DNA from: Sphingomonas sp.
GTDB taxonomy: Bacteria; Pseudomonadota; Alphaproteobacteria; Sphingomonadales; Sphingomonadaceae
Assembly (NCBI RefSeq): GCF_017744835.1
Contig: NZ_JAGIAM010000003.1
Coordinates: 248,001-312,000, forward strand
Length of the DNA stretch: 64,000 nucleotides
Direction of reading: 5' to 3'
Position numbers and translations under genes: made by a program. Under the pieces are notes generated by a model, which ran no database searches, was not told the origin of the DNA, and was given only the letters and a program-made list of their open reading frames with translations. Positions 42,619 to 50,657 of this stretch are shown here, piece by piece; position 1 is the stretch's first letter, and the number at the start of each line of letters is the position of its first letter.

Positions 42619-44946
42619 TCAGTTGCGCAGCGGCTTGCCGGTCTCGAGCATGTGCTCGACCCGCGCCTGGGTTCGGCTGTCCTTGACGCTGGCGATGAAG
42701 GCCTGGCGCTCGAGCTTGAGGATCTGCTCCTCGGTGACGGTGTCCACCAGATCGGCCTCGCCGCCGGTGAGCACAGTCGCGAGCCGGCCCGCGACGACTT
42801 CGTCATAGGCCGTGGCGACCCCCTTGGCGCGGAAGTCGTGGACGACGCCGGCGACGCCGGTCCGGCCGCTTTCGCCGGCGAGACGGAAGACCGGCTTCTC
42901 GGGCGGAGCATAGCCGTCGACCAGCGCCAGAGCCTTCGCCTTGGCGTCGGCGAGCAGGCGGTCACGGTTCATCGTGATGCCGTCCGAGGGGCGAAGGAAG
43001 AGCATCTCCTTCGCCTCGGCCGCCGACTTGGAGACCTGGGCGGTCGAGATCATCTCGAACACCTTGGCGAGCGGGGGCATCGGGCCCTTGGGGACCATCG
43101 GCGCCTTGGCGTAGCGATCGAGCAGCTCGCCATTGCCACCCCAGCCGGGGACCAGCCCGACGCCGGCCTCGACGAGCCCGATATAGCTCTCGGCATGTGC
43201 CTGGATCGCGTCCGAATGGAGCAGGATCTCGCAGCCGCCGCCCAGCGCCATGCCCGCAGGTGCGGAGACGACGGGGAAGGGGGCGTATTTAAGCGCTTTG
43301 TAAGCTTGCTGGCCGGCGGCGATGAGCTTGTCGATCTCGCTCCAGGCGGCGATGTTCACGGCGAACATGGCGAGGCCGAGGTTGGCGCCGGCGGAGAAGT
43401 TCGAGCCTTCGTTGTAGACGACCAGCGCCTTGAACTGCGCCTTCACCAGCGGGATCGCCTGCTGGATGAGCTTCATCACCTCTTCGTCGAGCGCATTCAT
43501 CTTGCCGGTGAACTCGAGGCAGGCGACGCTGTCGCCCACATCCCACAGCGCGGCGGAGGCAGTCTTCGCCAGCGGCTGGCTCGCGAGCTTGACGTCTTCG
43601 AGCAGCAGCACGCCCTCGGGTCGCACCACGTCGCGATATTCGCCAGCGGCAGTGAGATACTGACGCTTGCCGTTCTCGACACGGTAGAAGGGCCGGTCGC
43701 CCGCGGTATCGAGGATCGGCGGGACGGCGCGGCCCTCGGCACGCAGCCGCTCGGCGAACTTGCCCGGGCCGAGCCGGTCGACCAGTTCGAAGGGACCGAA
43801 CTTCCAGTTGTAGCCGAGCTTCATCGCGTCATCGATCGCGACGACGTCGTCCGCGGCCTCGCCGACCAGCTTGGCGGCATAGGAGAGGACGTTGCCGAGG
43901 ATCGTCCAGGCATAGGTCCCCGCCTTGCCGGGCAGGCTGACCAGCGCGGCAAGATCGCGCTCGGCGGACGAGGGGAGAGACTCGGGCTTGCGCTCGGGAC
44001 GGTATTCGCCAGTCGCGAGGTCGAGCGACAGCTTGGTACGGGTGCCGTCGGCGCCCTTGTCGAGCCGATAGAATCCGCCCTTGCCCTTGCGGCCGGTGAA
44101 GCCCTCCGCGATCATCTTGTCGACAAGCGGCATCGGCCGCACGGTGTCGAAATAGGGATCGCCCGCCGGGAGCGTCGAGGAAAGGCTCTTCGAAAGCAGC
44201 GGCATCAGGTCGACGCCGACGAGATCGACGAGGCCGAAGATGCCGGTCTTGGGCACGCCCATCGGCCGGCCGCCGATCTGGTCGGCCTCCTCGACGGTGA
44301 GGCCCTGGTCCATCGCCGCGTTGATCGCGACCGCGAGCCAATAGGTGCCGATGCGATTGGCGATGAAGCCGGGCGTGTCCTTGGCGCGGACGATGCGCTT
44401 GCCCATCATCCGGTCGACGAAATCCTCGACCTTCTCCGCAACCGCGGCGTCGGTGTCCATGCCACGCACGATCTCGATCAGCCGCATGTAGCGCGGCGGA
44501 TTGAAGAAGTGGGTGATCAGGAAGTCGCGCCTGAACTGGTCCGAGCGGCCCTCGACCAGATGGCCGAGCGGAATGGTCGACGTGTTCGACGAGACCGCGG
44601 TGCCGGGGCGCTTGAGCGTCTCGAGCTGGGCGTAGAGCGACTGCTTGATGTCGAGCCGCTCGACCACTGCCTCGACGATCCAGTCGCACTCGGCGACGCG
44701 ATCGAGGTGATCCTCGATATTGCCGGTCTCGACCAGCTTGGCCGCCGCCTTCGACATGAAGGGTGCGGGATCGGTCTTGAGCATCTTGGCGACCGCGCCC
44801 TTGGCGATCGCGTCGCGGTCAGTGCCTTCCCTGGGCACGATGTCGAGCAGCAGCACCGGCACGCCGGCGTTGGCGACCTGGGCGGCGATGCCGGCGCCCA
44901 TCACGCCGGCACCGATCACGCACACCTTTTTGACGGGCTCGGTCAT
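42619..44946 (-). CDS. fadN: 3-hydroxyacyl-CoA dehydrogenase/enoyl-CoA hydratase, FadN-type
   Basis: 775-residue bifunctional beta-oxidation enzyme with the dehydrogenase first. NAD-binding VCVIGAGVMGAGIA at 8-21, the dehydrogenase C-terminal domain with GRPMGVPKTGIFGLVDLVG, and a crotonase domain from about residue 450, with oxyanion-hole GMALGGGCEILL and catalytic glutamates around GLVEAGVGLVPGWGG. The domain order is the reverse of E. coli FadB/FadJ and matches B. subtilis FadN. The ATG directly abuts the thiolase stop (TAAATG), so the two are translated together. Confidence 0.94.
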   Translation of the reverse strand: MTEPVKKVCVIGAGVMGAGIAAQVANAGVPVLLLDIVPREGTDRDAIAKGAVAKMLKTDPAPFMSKAAAKLVETGNIEDHLDRVAECDWIVEAVVERLDIKQSLYAQLETLKRPGTAVSSNTSTIPLGHLVEGRSDQFRRDFLITHFFNPPRYMRLIEIVRGMDTDAAVAEKVEDFVDRMMGKRIVRAKDTPGFIANRIGTYWLAVAINAAMDQGLTVEEADQIGGRPMGVPKTGIFGLVDLVGVDLMPLLSKSLSSTLPAGDPYFDTVRPMPLVDKMIAEGFTGRKGKGGFYRLDKGADGTRTKLSLDLATGEYRPERKPESLPSSAERDLAALVSLPGKAGTYAWTILGNVLSYAAKLVGEAADDVVAIDDAMKLGYNWKFGPFELVDRLGPGKFAERLRAEGRAVPPILDTAGDRPFYRVENGKRQYLTAAGEYRDVVRPEGVLLLEDVKLASQPLAKTASAALWDVGDSVACLEFTGKMNALDEEVMKLIQQAIPLVKAQFKALVVYNEGSNFSAGANLGLAMFAVNIAAWSEIDKLIAAGQQAYKALKYAPFPVVSAPAGMALGGGCEILLHSDAIQAHAESYIGLVEAGVGLVPGWGGNGELLDRYAKAPMVPKGPMPPLAKVFEMISTAQVSKSAAEAKEMLFLRPSDGITMNRDRLLADAKAKALALVDGYAPPEKPVFRLAGESGRTGVAGVVHDFRAKGVATAYDEVVAGRLATVLTGGEADLVDTVTEEQILKLERQAFIASVKDSRTQARVEHMLETGKPLRN

Positions 44947-46080
44947 TTATGCGCGCTCCAGCACCGTGGCGATGCCCTGGCCCCCGCCGATGCACTGCGT
45001 CGCGAGCGCGTACTTGCCGCCCTCGCGGTCGAGCAGCGCCGCCGCCTTGCCTACGATGCGCGCGCCGGTGGCGCCGAGGGGATGGCCGATCGCGAGCGCG
45101 CCGCCGTCGAGGTTGATCGTCTCTTCCTTGAGGCCGAGGTCGCGGATGCAGGCGATCGCCTGGCTGGCGAAGGCCTCGTTGATCTCGACCACGTCGAGGT
45201 CGCCGACCTTGAGCCCCGCGCGCTCGAGGGCCTTGGTCGAGGCCTGGATCGGGCCGAGACCCATCGTCTCGGGCTCGCAGCCCGAGATCGCGACCGACTT
45301 GATCCGGGCGAGGATCTTGAGCCCGTGCTTGTTCGCGAATTCCTCCGAAGTCACCAGCACGGCGCTGGCGCCGTCGGTGAGCGGCGAGGAAGTGCCGGCG
45401 GTGACGGTGCCTTCCTGGCTGAAGGCGGGCTTGAGGCCGGCGAGGACCTCGGCAGTGGTTTCGGGACGGATCGTGCCGTCCTCGCTCACCGTGCCGGTCT
45501 TGGTGGTGATCGGCACGATCTCGTCGGCGAGCTTGCCTGCGGCGCGCGCGGCGCCGGCCTTCTGCTGGCTCTTCACCGCAAAGGCTTCCTGCTCGGTGCG
45601 GGTGATCTGGTACTTCTGGGCGACGTTCTCAGCCGTCTCGCCCATGCCCATGTACGCGGCGCTCTTCTTGGCCAGCGCGGGGTTGGGAAGGGGGTTGTAG
45701 CCGCCCATCGGGATACGGCTCATCGACTCGAGACCGGCGCAGATGAACGCCTCGCCCGCGCCGATCTGGATCTGGCCCGCGGCGATGTGGATCGCGCTCA
45801 TCGACGAACCGCAGAAACGATTGACGGTCATGCCGCCGACCGAAAGCGGCAGGTCCGCGAGCAACCCGACGAGCCGTGCGACGTTGAGGCCCTGCTCGCC
45901 CTCGGGGAAGGCGCAGCCCAGGATGATGTCCTCGATCGCGGCCGGATCGACCTTGGTCTTCTCGATCAGCCCGCGAATCACCTGGGCGGCGAGATCGTCG
46001 GGGCGGACACGGGCAAGCTCGCCCTTGCCGGCGAGGTGGAACGGCGAACGGGCATAGCCCGCGATCACGATATTGGTCAT
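44947..46080 (-). CDS. fadA: acetyl-CoA acyltransferase (thiolase)
   Basis: Cleaves 3-ketoacyl-CoA in the last step of beta-oxidation. 377 residues: nucleophile Cys90 in NRFCGSSMSAI, catalytic His in GGALAIGHPLGATGARI, and the second Cys in TQCIGGGQGIA. The N-terminus MTNIVIAGYARSPFHLAGKG is standard. First gene of the minus-strand fad operon, divergent from fadD; the 142-base gap holds a palindromic operator. Confidence 0.96.
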   Translation of the reverse strand: MTNIVIAGYARSPFHLAGKGELARVRPDDLAAQVIRGLIEKTKVDPAAIEDIILGCAFPEGEQGLNVARLVGLLADLPLSVGGMTVNRFCGSSMSAIHIAAGQIQIGAGEAFICAGLESMSRIPMGGYNPLPNPALAKKSAAYMGMGETAENVAQKYQITRTEQEAFAVKSQQKAGAARAAGKLADEIVPITTKTGTVSEDGTIRPETTAEVLAGLKPAFSQEGTVTAGTSSPLTDGASAVLVTSEEFANKHGLKILARIKSVAISGCEPETMGLGPIQASTKALERAGLKVGDLDVVEINEAFASQAIACIRDLGLKEETINLDGGALAIGHPLGATGARIVGKAAALLDREGGKYALATQCIGGGQGIATVLERA

Positions 46081-46138
46081 CGTTTCCTCTCAGTCGAACC
46101 AAGCCAGGGCTTGCCGCATCACCTAAAGGTGCGCTACC

Positions 46139-46152
46139 TGACGTTTACGTCA
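46139..46152. promoter_or_regulatory. palindromic operator TGACGT-TT-ACGTCA
   Basis: Perfect inverted repeat in the divergent fadA/fadD promoter. It closely resembles the ACGT-containing sites known for LiuR-type MerR regulators of branched-chain and fatty-acid catabolism, and a MerR gene is the second gene of the rightward transcript, so autoregulation is likely. Confidence 0.6.
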
Positions 46153-46222
46153 ACGGTATAAGGCGCCGCGTGTCTAGGGGCAACGGGGCGCCGCACAAAA
46201 AAGTGGAAAGGAAGCCGCCGAA

Positions 46223-47893
46223 ATGCAGATCGCACGCGCCGAAGGCGAGGCGCTCCACTCGCCGCCGAGGCTGCTGACCGAAGTGTTCGAAGACACGGTC
46301 GCGCGGCACGGCGCCTGGCCCGCGATCGACTTCATGGGGCGAGTCACGCGGTACGACGCGCTCGCGCGGATGGTGGATCGCGCGGCCGCGGGGCTCCAGG
46401 CGCTCGGCGTGAAGCAAGGTACGCGCGTGGCGCTGTGCCTGCCCAACATCACCTATTATCCCGTGCTGTTCCTTGCCACGCTGAAGATCGGCGGCATCGT
46501 CGTCAACGTGAATCCGCTCTATGTCGAGCGCGAGCTGGCGCATCTGCTCGAGGACTCGGGCGCAGAGGTGATCGCGACCTGCGACGTGCCCGACATCCAT
46601 GCCCGAGTCTCCAAGGTAGCGGAACGAATGGGCGTGCGGCACGTGATCACTTGCCCCACCGCCGACGCGCTGCCGCCGCTCAAGGCCATTGCCTATCGCC
46701 TGCTCAAGCGCAGCGAGATCGCGCGGGTTCCCAAGGATCCGCGGCATATCCTGTTCGCCGAGCTGCTCAGGAAGGGAAGCGCCCCGCGGCCGGTGACGGT
46801 CACGCCCGACGCGGTGGCGGTGCTGCAATATACCGGGGGCACCACCGGCGAGCCCAAGGCGGCGATGCTGAGCCATGCCAATCTGGTCGCCAATGCCGAC
46901 GCCACGTTCGTGCATGCCGGCGGCGACCATCCCGAGCAGGACCGGGTGCTGGGCGTGCTGCCGCTGTTCCATGTCTTTGCGCTGACCACGGTGCTGGGCT
47001 TCGGCATCCGCACGGGCAGCGAGATGATCCTGCTGCCGCGCTTCCAGCTCGACCAGGTGCTCAAGACGATCGCGCGGACGCGACCCAATTATTTCCCCGC
47101 GGTGCCGACCATCTATGGCGCGATCGCCAAGGCCGCGGCGGAGCGGCGCGTCGACCTGTCGCAGATCCGCGCGTGCATCTCGGGCGGCGCGCCGCTGCCA
47201 GAGGAAGTGCGCGTCGCGTTCGAGCGCACCACCGGGGCGCTGGTGGTCGAGGGCTATGGCCTGTCGGAGGCCTCGCCGATCCTGGCGTGCAACCCGATCG
47301 GCGGCGTCAGCAAGCGCGGCTCGGCCGGGCGGCCCTATCCCGGCACGACGATCGAGATCCGCGACCGCGACGATCCCGCGCGCATCGTCCAGCCGGGGCA
47401 GGTAGGCGAGATCTGCGCGCGCGGCCCGCAGGTGATGCAGGGCTATTGGCATCGGCCGGAGGCGACCGCGGAGGTGTTCGTCGAGGGTGCGCTGCGCACC
47501 GGCGACGTCGGCTATCTCGACGCCGAGGGCTATTTGTTCATCGTCGACCGGATCAAGGACGTGATCCTGTGCGGCGGCTACAATGTCTATCCGCGCGTGA
47601 TCGAGGAAGCGCTGTACGAGCATCCGGCGGTGGCCGAGGCGGTGGTGATCGGCGTGCCCGACGCCTATCGCGGCCAATCCCCCAAGGCATTCGTCACGCT
47701 GGCGCCTGGCGGCGCCGCGACGCCCGAGGGGCTGCGCGCCTTCCTGGCGGACAAGGTCAGCAAGATTGAGCTTCCCCGCGAGATCGAAATTCGCGAAACT
47801 CTGCCCAAGACGCTGATCGGCAAGCTTTCCAAGAAGGAGCTGGTCGAAGAGGAACGGGCCAAGGCGGCGTCGCGCACGGAGGGCGGGGATTGA
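46223..47893 (+). CDS. fadD: long-chain fatty acid-CoA ligase
   Basis: ATP-dependent activation of fatty acids to acyl-CoA. 556 residues of the AMP-forming adenylate family: P-loop-like LQYTGGTTGEPKAAMLSHANL, GYGLSEASPI, TGDVGYLDAEGYLFIVDRIKD, and the C-terminal lysine region PKTLIGKLSKKEL. Start MQIARAEGEALHSPP at 46223 follows a GGAAAGGAAG ribosome site. Divergent from fadA. Its stop overlaps the TTG start of the MerR gene, giving a fadD-merR unit. Confidence 0.93.
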   Translation: MQIARAEGEALHSPPRLLTEVFEDTVARHGAWPAIDFMGRVTRYDALARMVDRAAAGLQALGVKQGTRVALCLPNITYYPVLFLATLKIGGIVVNVNPLYVERELAHLLEDSGAEVIATCDVPDIHARVSKVAERMGVRHVITCPTADALPPLKAIAYRLLKRSEIARVPKDPRHILFAELLRKGSAPRPVTVTPDAVAVLQYTGGTTGEPKAAMLSHANLVANADATFVHAGGDHPEQDRVLGVLPLFHVFALTTVLGFGIRTGSEMILLPRFQLDQVLKTIARTRPNYFPAVPTIYGAIAKAAAERRVDLSQIRACISGGAPLPEEVRVAFERTTGALVVEGYGLSEASPILACNPIGGVSKRGSAGRPYPGTTIEIRDRDDPARIVQPGQVGEICARGPQVMQGYWHRPEATAEVFVEGALRTGDVGYLDAEGYLFIVDRIKDVILCGGYNVYPRVIEEALYEHPAVAEAVVIGVPDAYRGQSPKAFVTLAPGGAATPEGLRAFLADKVSKIELPREIEIRETLPKTLIGKLSKKELVEEERAKAASRTEGGD

Positions 47894-48285
47894 GCGAGGG
47901 CGAGCAGGAGCTGCACGGAATCCAGGAAGTTGCGGACAGCCTGGGCGTCACCCCGCGCACCCTGCGCTTCTATGAGGACAAGGGGCTGATCGAGCCGCGG
48001 CGCGTGGGCAATGCGCGCATCTACACCAAGCGCGAGACCGCGCGGATGCAGCTGATCCTGCGCGGCAAGCGGCTGGGCTTCTCGCTGCGCGACATCCAGG
48101 AATTCCTCGACCTCTACGACGCCGACCCGCAGCATCTGGAGCAGATGCGCGCGCTGGCGGCACGATGCCGCGACCGGATGGCGGAGCTGGAGGCGCAGCG
48201 CGACGCGCTGGACCAGACGCTGACCGAGCTTGCCGCGATCGAGCGCGAGGCGCTCGCGCGGGTGGAGCAGGTGGGGCGGGGGTAG
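47890..48285 (+). CDS. MerR-family regulator (LiuR-like)
   Basis: 131 residues. ELHGIQEVADSLGVTPRTLRFYEDKGLIEPRRVGNARIYTKRE is the MerR DNA-binding domain, then LILRGKRLGFSLRDIQEFLDLY and a C-terminal coiled coil (RMAELEAQRDALDQTLTELAAIE) for dimerisation. No cysteine metal site, so it senses something other than a metal, probably an acyl-CoA by analogy with LiuR. The start is TTG at 47890 inside the fadD stop. Expected to bind the palindrome at 46139-46152. Confidence 0.88.
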   Translation: MSEGEQELHGIQEVADSLGVTPRTLRFYEDKGLIEPRRVGNARIYTKRETARMQLILRGKRLGFSLRDIQEFLDLYDADPQHLEQMRALAARCRDRMAELEAQRDALDQTLTELAAIEREALARVEQVGRG

Positions 48286-48307
48286 GGCGCGCGTTCGGTT
48301 GAATATT

Positions 48308-48460
48308 CTCCCCTCCCTGCAAGGGAGGGGTAGGGGGTGGGTGTAGCGGCGGGCGAGGCTCGATGCCTCGACCGGCGCTTTCTGGCCGAACGACTTTAAG
48401 TCTTTTTGAGCGCGCAGACGCGCGCACCCACCCCCAACCCCTCCCTTTCAGGGAGGGGAG
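48308..48460. repeat. inverted pair of CTCCCCTCCCTGCAAGGGAGGGG elements
   Basis: Arms 48308-48343 and 48425-48460, 36 bases each, reverse-complementary with two differences, enclosing about 80 bases. Each arm contains a CCCTCCCTgcAAGGGAGGG hairpin and a GGGGGTGGGTG tail. It lies between the convergent merR and gntR genes, again suggesting a two-way terminator. Confidence 0.8.
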
Positions 48461-48482
48461 CACGTCAGGCCGCCCTAACCCC

Positions 48483-49223
48483 TCACCCGATCACGCGCTG
48501 GGCGATGCGGCTGCGCTGGGCTTCGGCTTCGGCTTCGGCGCGCTGAAGCAGATCGAGGCGCGTGGCTTCGAGCAGGTCCTCGGTCACGCGCGAGAGGTGG
48601 GCGCGCATCGTCTCGCGGGCGCGCTGGGGATCGCGGGCCTTGAGTGCCTCGACGATCAGCCGGTGCTCGCCGACGCGCGGGGTGACGCCTTCGCGCCGGG
48701 CGCGGGCGAACATGTTGCGGCAGAGCGGCGAGCGCTCGCGCGCCTCCCAGAGCATCTCGACCACCGAGCGGACGAGGCTGTTGCCGGTCGCCTCGGCGAC
48801 CAGCAGGTGGAAGTGGCGGTCGGCGTCGAGCGCGTCGGGTCCCTCGGCTTCCATGCGATCGAGAAGGCCGTCGAGCTCGGCGAGGGCGGGGGCGTCGATC
48901 GACGTGGCGGCGAGCGCCGCCGCCTCGCCCTCGAACAGCACGCGCGCCTCGATCAGTTCGAAGGCGCCGACGTCGAGCTCGGGGGACAGGCCGGTGGCGG
49001 GGCGATTGGTCACATAGATGCCCGAGCCGTGGCGCGCCTCGACCAGCCCGCGGATCTCGAGCGCGATCATCGCCTCACGGATCGTTGGGCGGCTGACGTC
49101 GAAATCCTCGGCCAACTCGCGCTCGCTGGGCAAGCGGCTGCCCGCGGGGAAGCGGCCGTGGGCAATGGCTTCGGCGATCTTCTCGGCAATTGCCTGGTAG
49201 AGCTTGCGCGGACTGGTCTGCAT
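48483..49223 (-). CDS. GntR/FadR-type transcriptional regulator
   Basis: 246 residues from MQTSPRKLYQAIAEKIAEAI. Winged helix with FPAGSRLPSERELAEDFDVSRPTIREAMIALEIRGLVEARHGSGIYV, then an all-helical FCD ligand domain with metal-binding residues in HFHLLVAEATGN and GEHRLIVEAL. FCD regulators often respond to uronates (UxuR/ExuR-like), which fits its divergent position next to manD. The ATG at 49223 was chosen over a TTG further upstream. It probably represses the uronate locus. Confidence 0.92.
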   Translation of the reverse strand: MQTSPRKLYQAIAEKIAEAIAHGRFPAGSRLPSERELAEDFDVSRPTIREAMIALEIRGLVEARHGSGIYVTNRPATGLSPELDVGAFELIEARVLFEGEAAALAATSIDAPALAELDGLLDRMEAEGPDALDADRHFHLLVAEATGNSLVRSVVEMLWEARERSPLCRNMFARARREGVTPRVGEHRLIVEALKARDPQRARETMRAHLSRVTEDLLEATRLDLLQRAEAEAEAQRSRIAQRVIG

Positions 49224-49262
49224 GGCCGCAGCTATCTCATAATCCGGGACGCGGGACAAGTA

Positions 49263-49274
49263 TTGGCCTTACCA
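49263..49274. promoter_or_regulatory. candidate GntR operator TTGGCCTTACCA
   Basis: A TGG-N5-CCA site in the gntR-manD divergent gap; a related ATACCAAT lies at 49382-49389, right before manD. FCD-type uronate regulators bind TGGT/ACCA palindromes, but the match is imperfect. Confidence 0.4.
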
Positions 49275-49402
49275 CTTTGGCGCGCGTCTCACTATCGGGG
49301 AGAGGCGCTGCAACCCGAACGGAGCGGCAGAGTGGCTTGACAAGGCGTTGGTGCTGGCCGACCAATGCGGATTGAGACGTCATACCAATTAGCGAGACCA
49401 AA

Positions 49403-50614
49403 ATGCCCCGCATCACTTCCGCCCGCGTGATCGTCACTTGCCCCGGCCGCAACTTCGTGACGCTCAAGATCGAAACCGACGAAGGCGTGTACGGCCTCGG
49501 CGATGCGACGCTCAACGGCCGCGAGCTGGCGGTGGTGAGCTATCTCGAGGACCATGTGATCCCGTGCCTGATCGGCCGGGACGCGCACCGGATCGAGGAC
49601 ATCTGGCAGTATCTCTACAAGGGCGCGTACTGGCGGCGCGGGCCGGTCACCATGACGGCGATCGCCGCGGTCGACATGGCGCTGTGGGACATCAAGGGCA
49701 AGGTCGCCGGGCTCCCCGTCTACCAGCTGCTGGGCGGAGCGAGTCGCGAGGGCTGCATGGTCTATGGCCACGCCAACGGATCGGACATTGAGGAGACGAT
49801 CGAGCGCGCGCACGAATATCTGGAGCAGGGCTACAAGGCCGTGCGGCTGCAGTCGGGCGTGCCGGGACTGGCGGCGACCTATGGCGTGTCGGGCGAGCGC
49901 TTCTACTACGAGCCGGCCAAGGGCTCGCTCCCCGAGGAGACGCTCTGGTCGACTTCGAAGTACATGAACCATGTGCCCAAGCTGTTCGAGCGCGGACGGG
50001 ATTCGCTGGGCTGGGACATCCACCTGCTCCACGACGTCCACCACCGGCTGACGCCGATCGAGGCGGGGCGACTGGGCAAGGACCTGGAGCCGTATCGCCT
50101 GTTCTGGCTCGAGGATGCGACGCCGGCGGAGAACCAGGCCGGCTTCCGGTTGATCCGCCAGCACACCACCACGCCGCTGGCGGTGGGCGAGATCTTCAGC
50201 TCGGTGTGGGACGCCAAGCAGCTGATCGAGGAGCAGCTGATCGACTATATCCGCGCGACCGTGGTGCATGCGGGCGGGATCACGCACCTGCGCCGGGTGG
50301 CGGCGCTGGCCGACCTCTACCAGGTGCGCACCGGCTGCCACGGGGCGACCGACCTGTCGCCGGTGTGCATGGCCGCGGCGCTGCACTTCGACATCTCGGT
50401 GCCCAATTTCGGCATCCAGGAATATATGCGCCACACCGCGGAGACCGACGAAGTCTTCCCGCACGCCTACAGCTTCTCGCAGGGGCTGATGCATCCGGGC
50501 GACAAGCCGGGGCTGGGCGTCGACATCGACGAGGTGCTGGCCGCCAAGCACGAATACAAGCGCGCCTATCTGCCGGTGAACCGGCTCGAGGACGGGACGA
50601 TGTGGAGCTGGTGA
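49403..50614 (+). CDS. manD: D-mannonate dehydratase, enolase superfamily
   Basis: Dehydrates D-mannonate to 2-keto-3-deoxygluconate in the glucuronate pathway. 403 residues of the enolase superfamily. Residues matching the characterised Novosphingobium enzyme are present with an offset of one: Arg148 and Tyr160 (mobile-loop acid/base), Asp211 and His213 (HDVHH), Glu237 and Glu263 (metal ligands) and His313. This supports the high-activity ManD class rather than an uncertain RspA. It starts [18 protein letters not shown]. First gene of the rightward uronate cluster; the GH2 gene follows 43 bases later. Confidence 0.95.
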   Translation: MPRITSARVIVTCPGRNFVTLKIETDEGVYGLGDATLNGRELAVVSYLEDHVIPCLIGRDAHRIEDIWQYLYKGAYWRRGPVTMTAIAAVDMALWDIKGKVAGLPVYQLLGGASREGCMVYGHANGSDIEETIERAHEYLEQGYKAVRLQSGVPGLAATYGVSGERFYYEPAKGSLPEETLWSTSKYMNHVPKLFERGRDSLGWDIHLLHDVHHRLTPIEAGRLGKDLEPYRLFWLEDATPAENQAGFRLIRQHTTTPLAVGEIFSSVWDAKQLIEEQLIDYIRATVVHAGGITHLRRVAALADLYQVRTGCHGATDLSPVCMAAALHFDISVPNFGIQEYMRHTAETDEVFPHAYSFSQGLMHPGDKPGLGVDIDEVLAAKHEYKRAYLPVNRLEDGTMWSW

Positions 50615-50657
50615 AGCCAGCCGAGTCGCAAAAAAATCAATAGGTTGCGGAGGGGTC

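Noticed and set aside
42652..46161. 1169-codon plus-strand frame opposite the fad operon
   Set aside because: Antisense to three well-supported beta-oxidation genes; composition is typical of complementary-strand shadows.
48308..48460. Insertion sequence between merR and gntR
   Set aside because: The arms enclose only about 80 bases with no transposase frame and no target duplication was seen.
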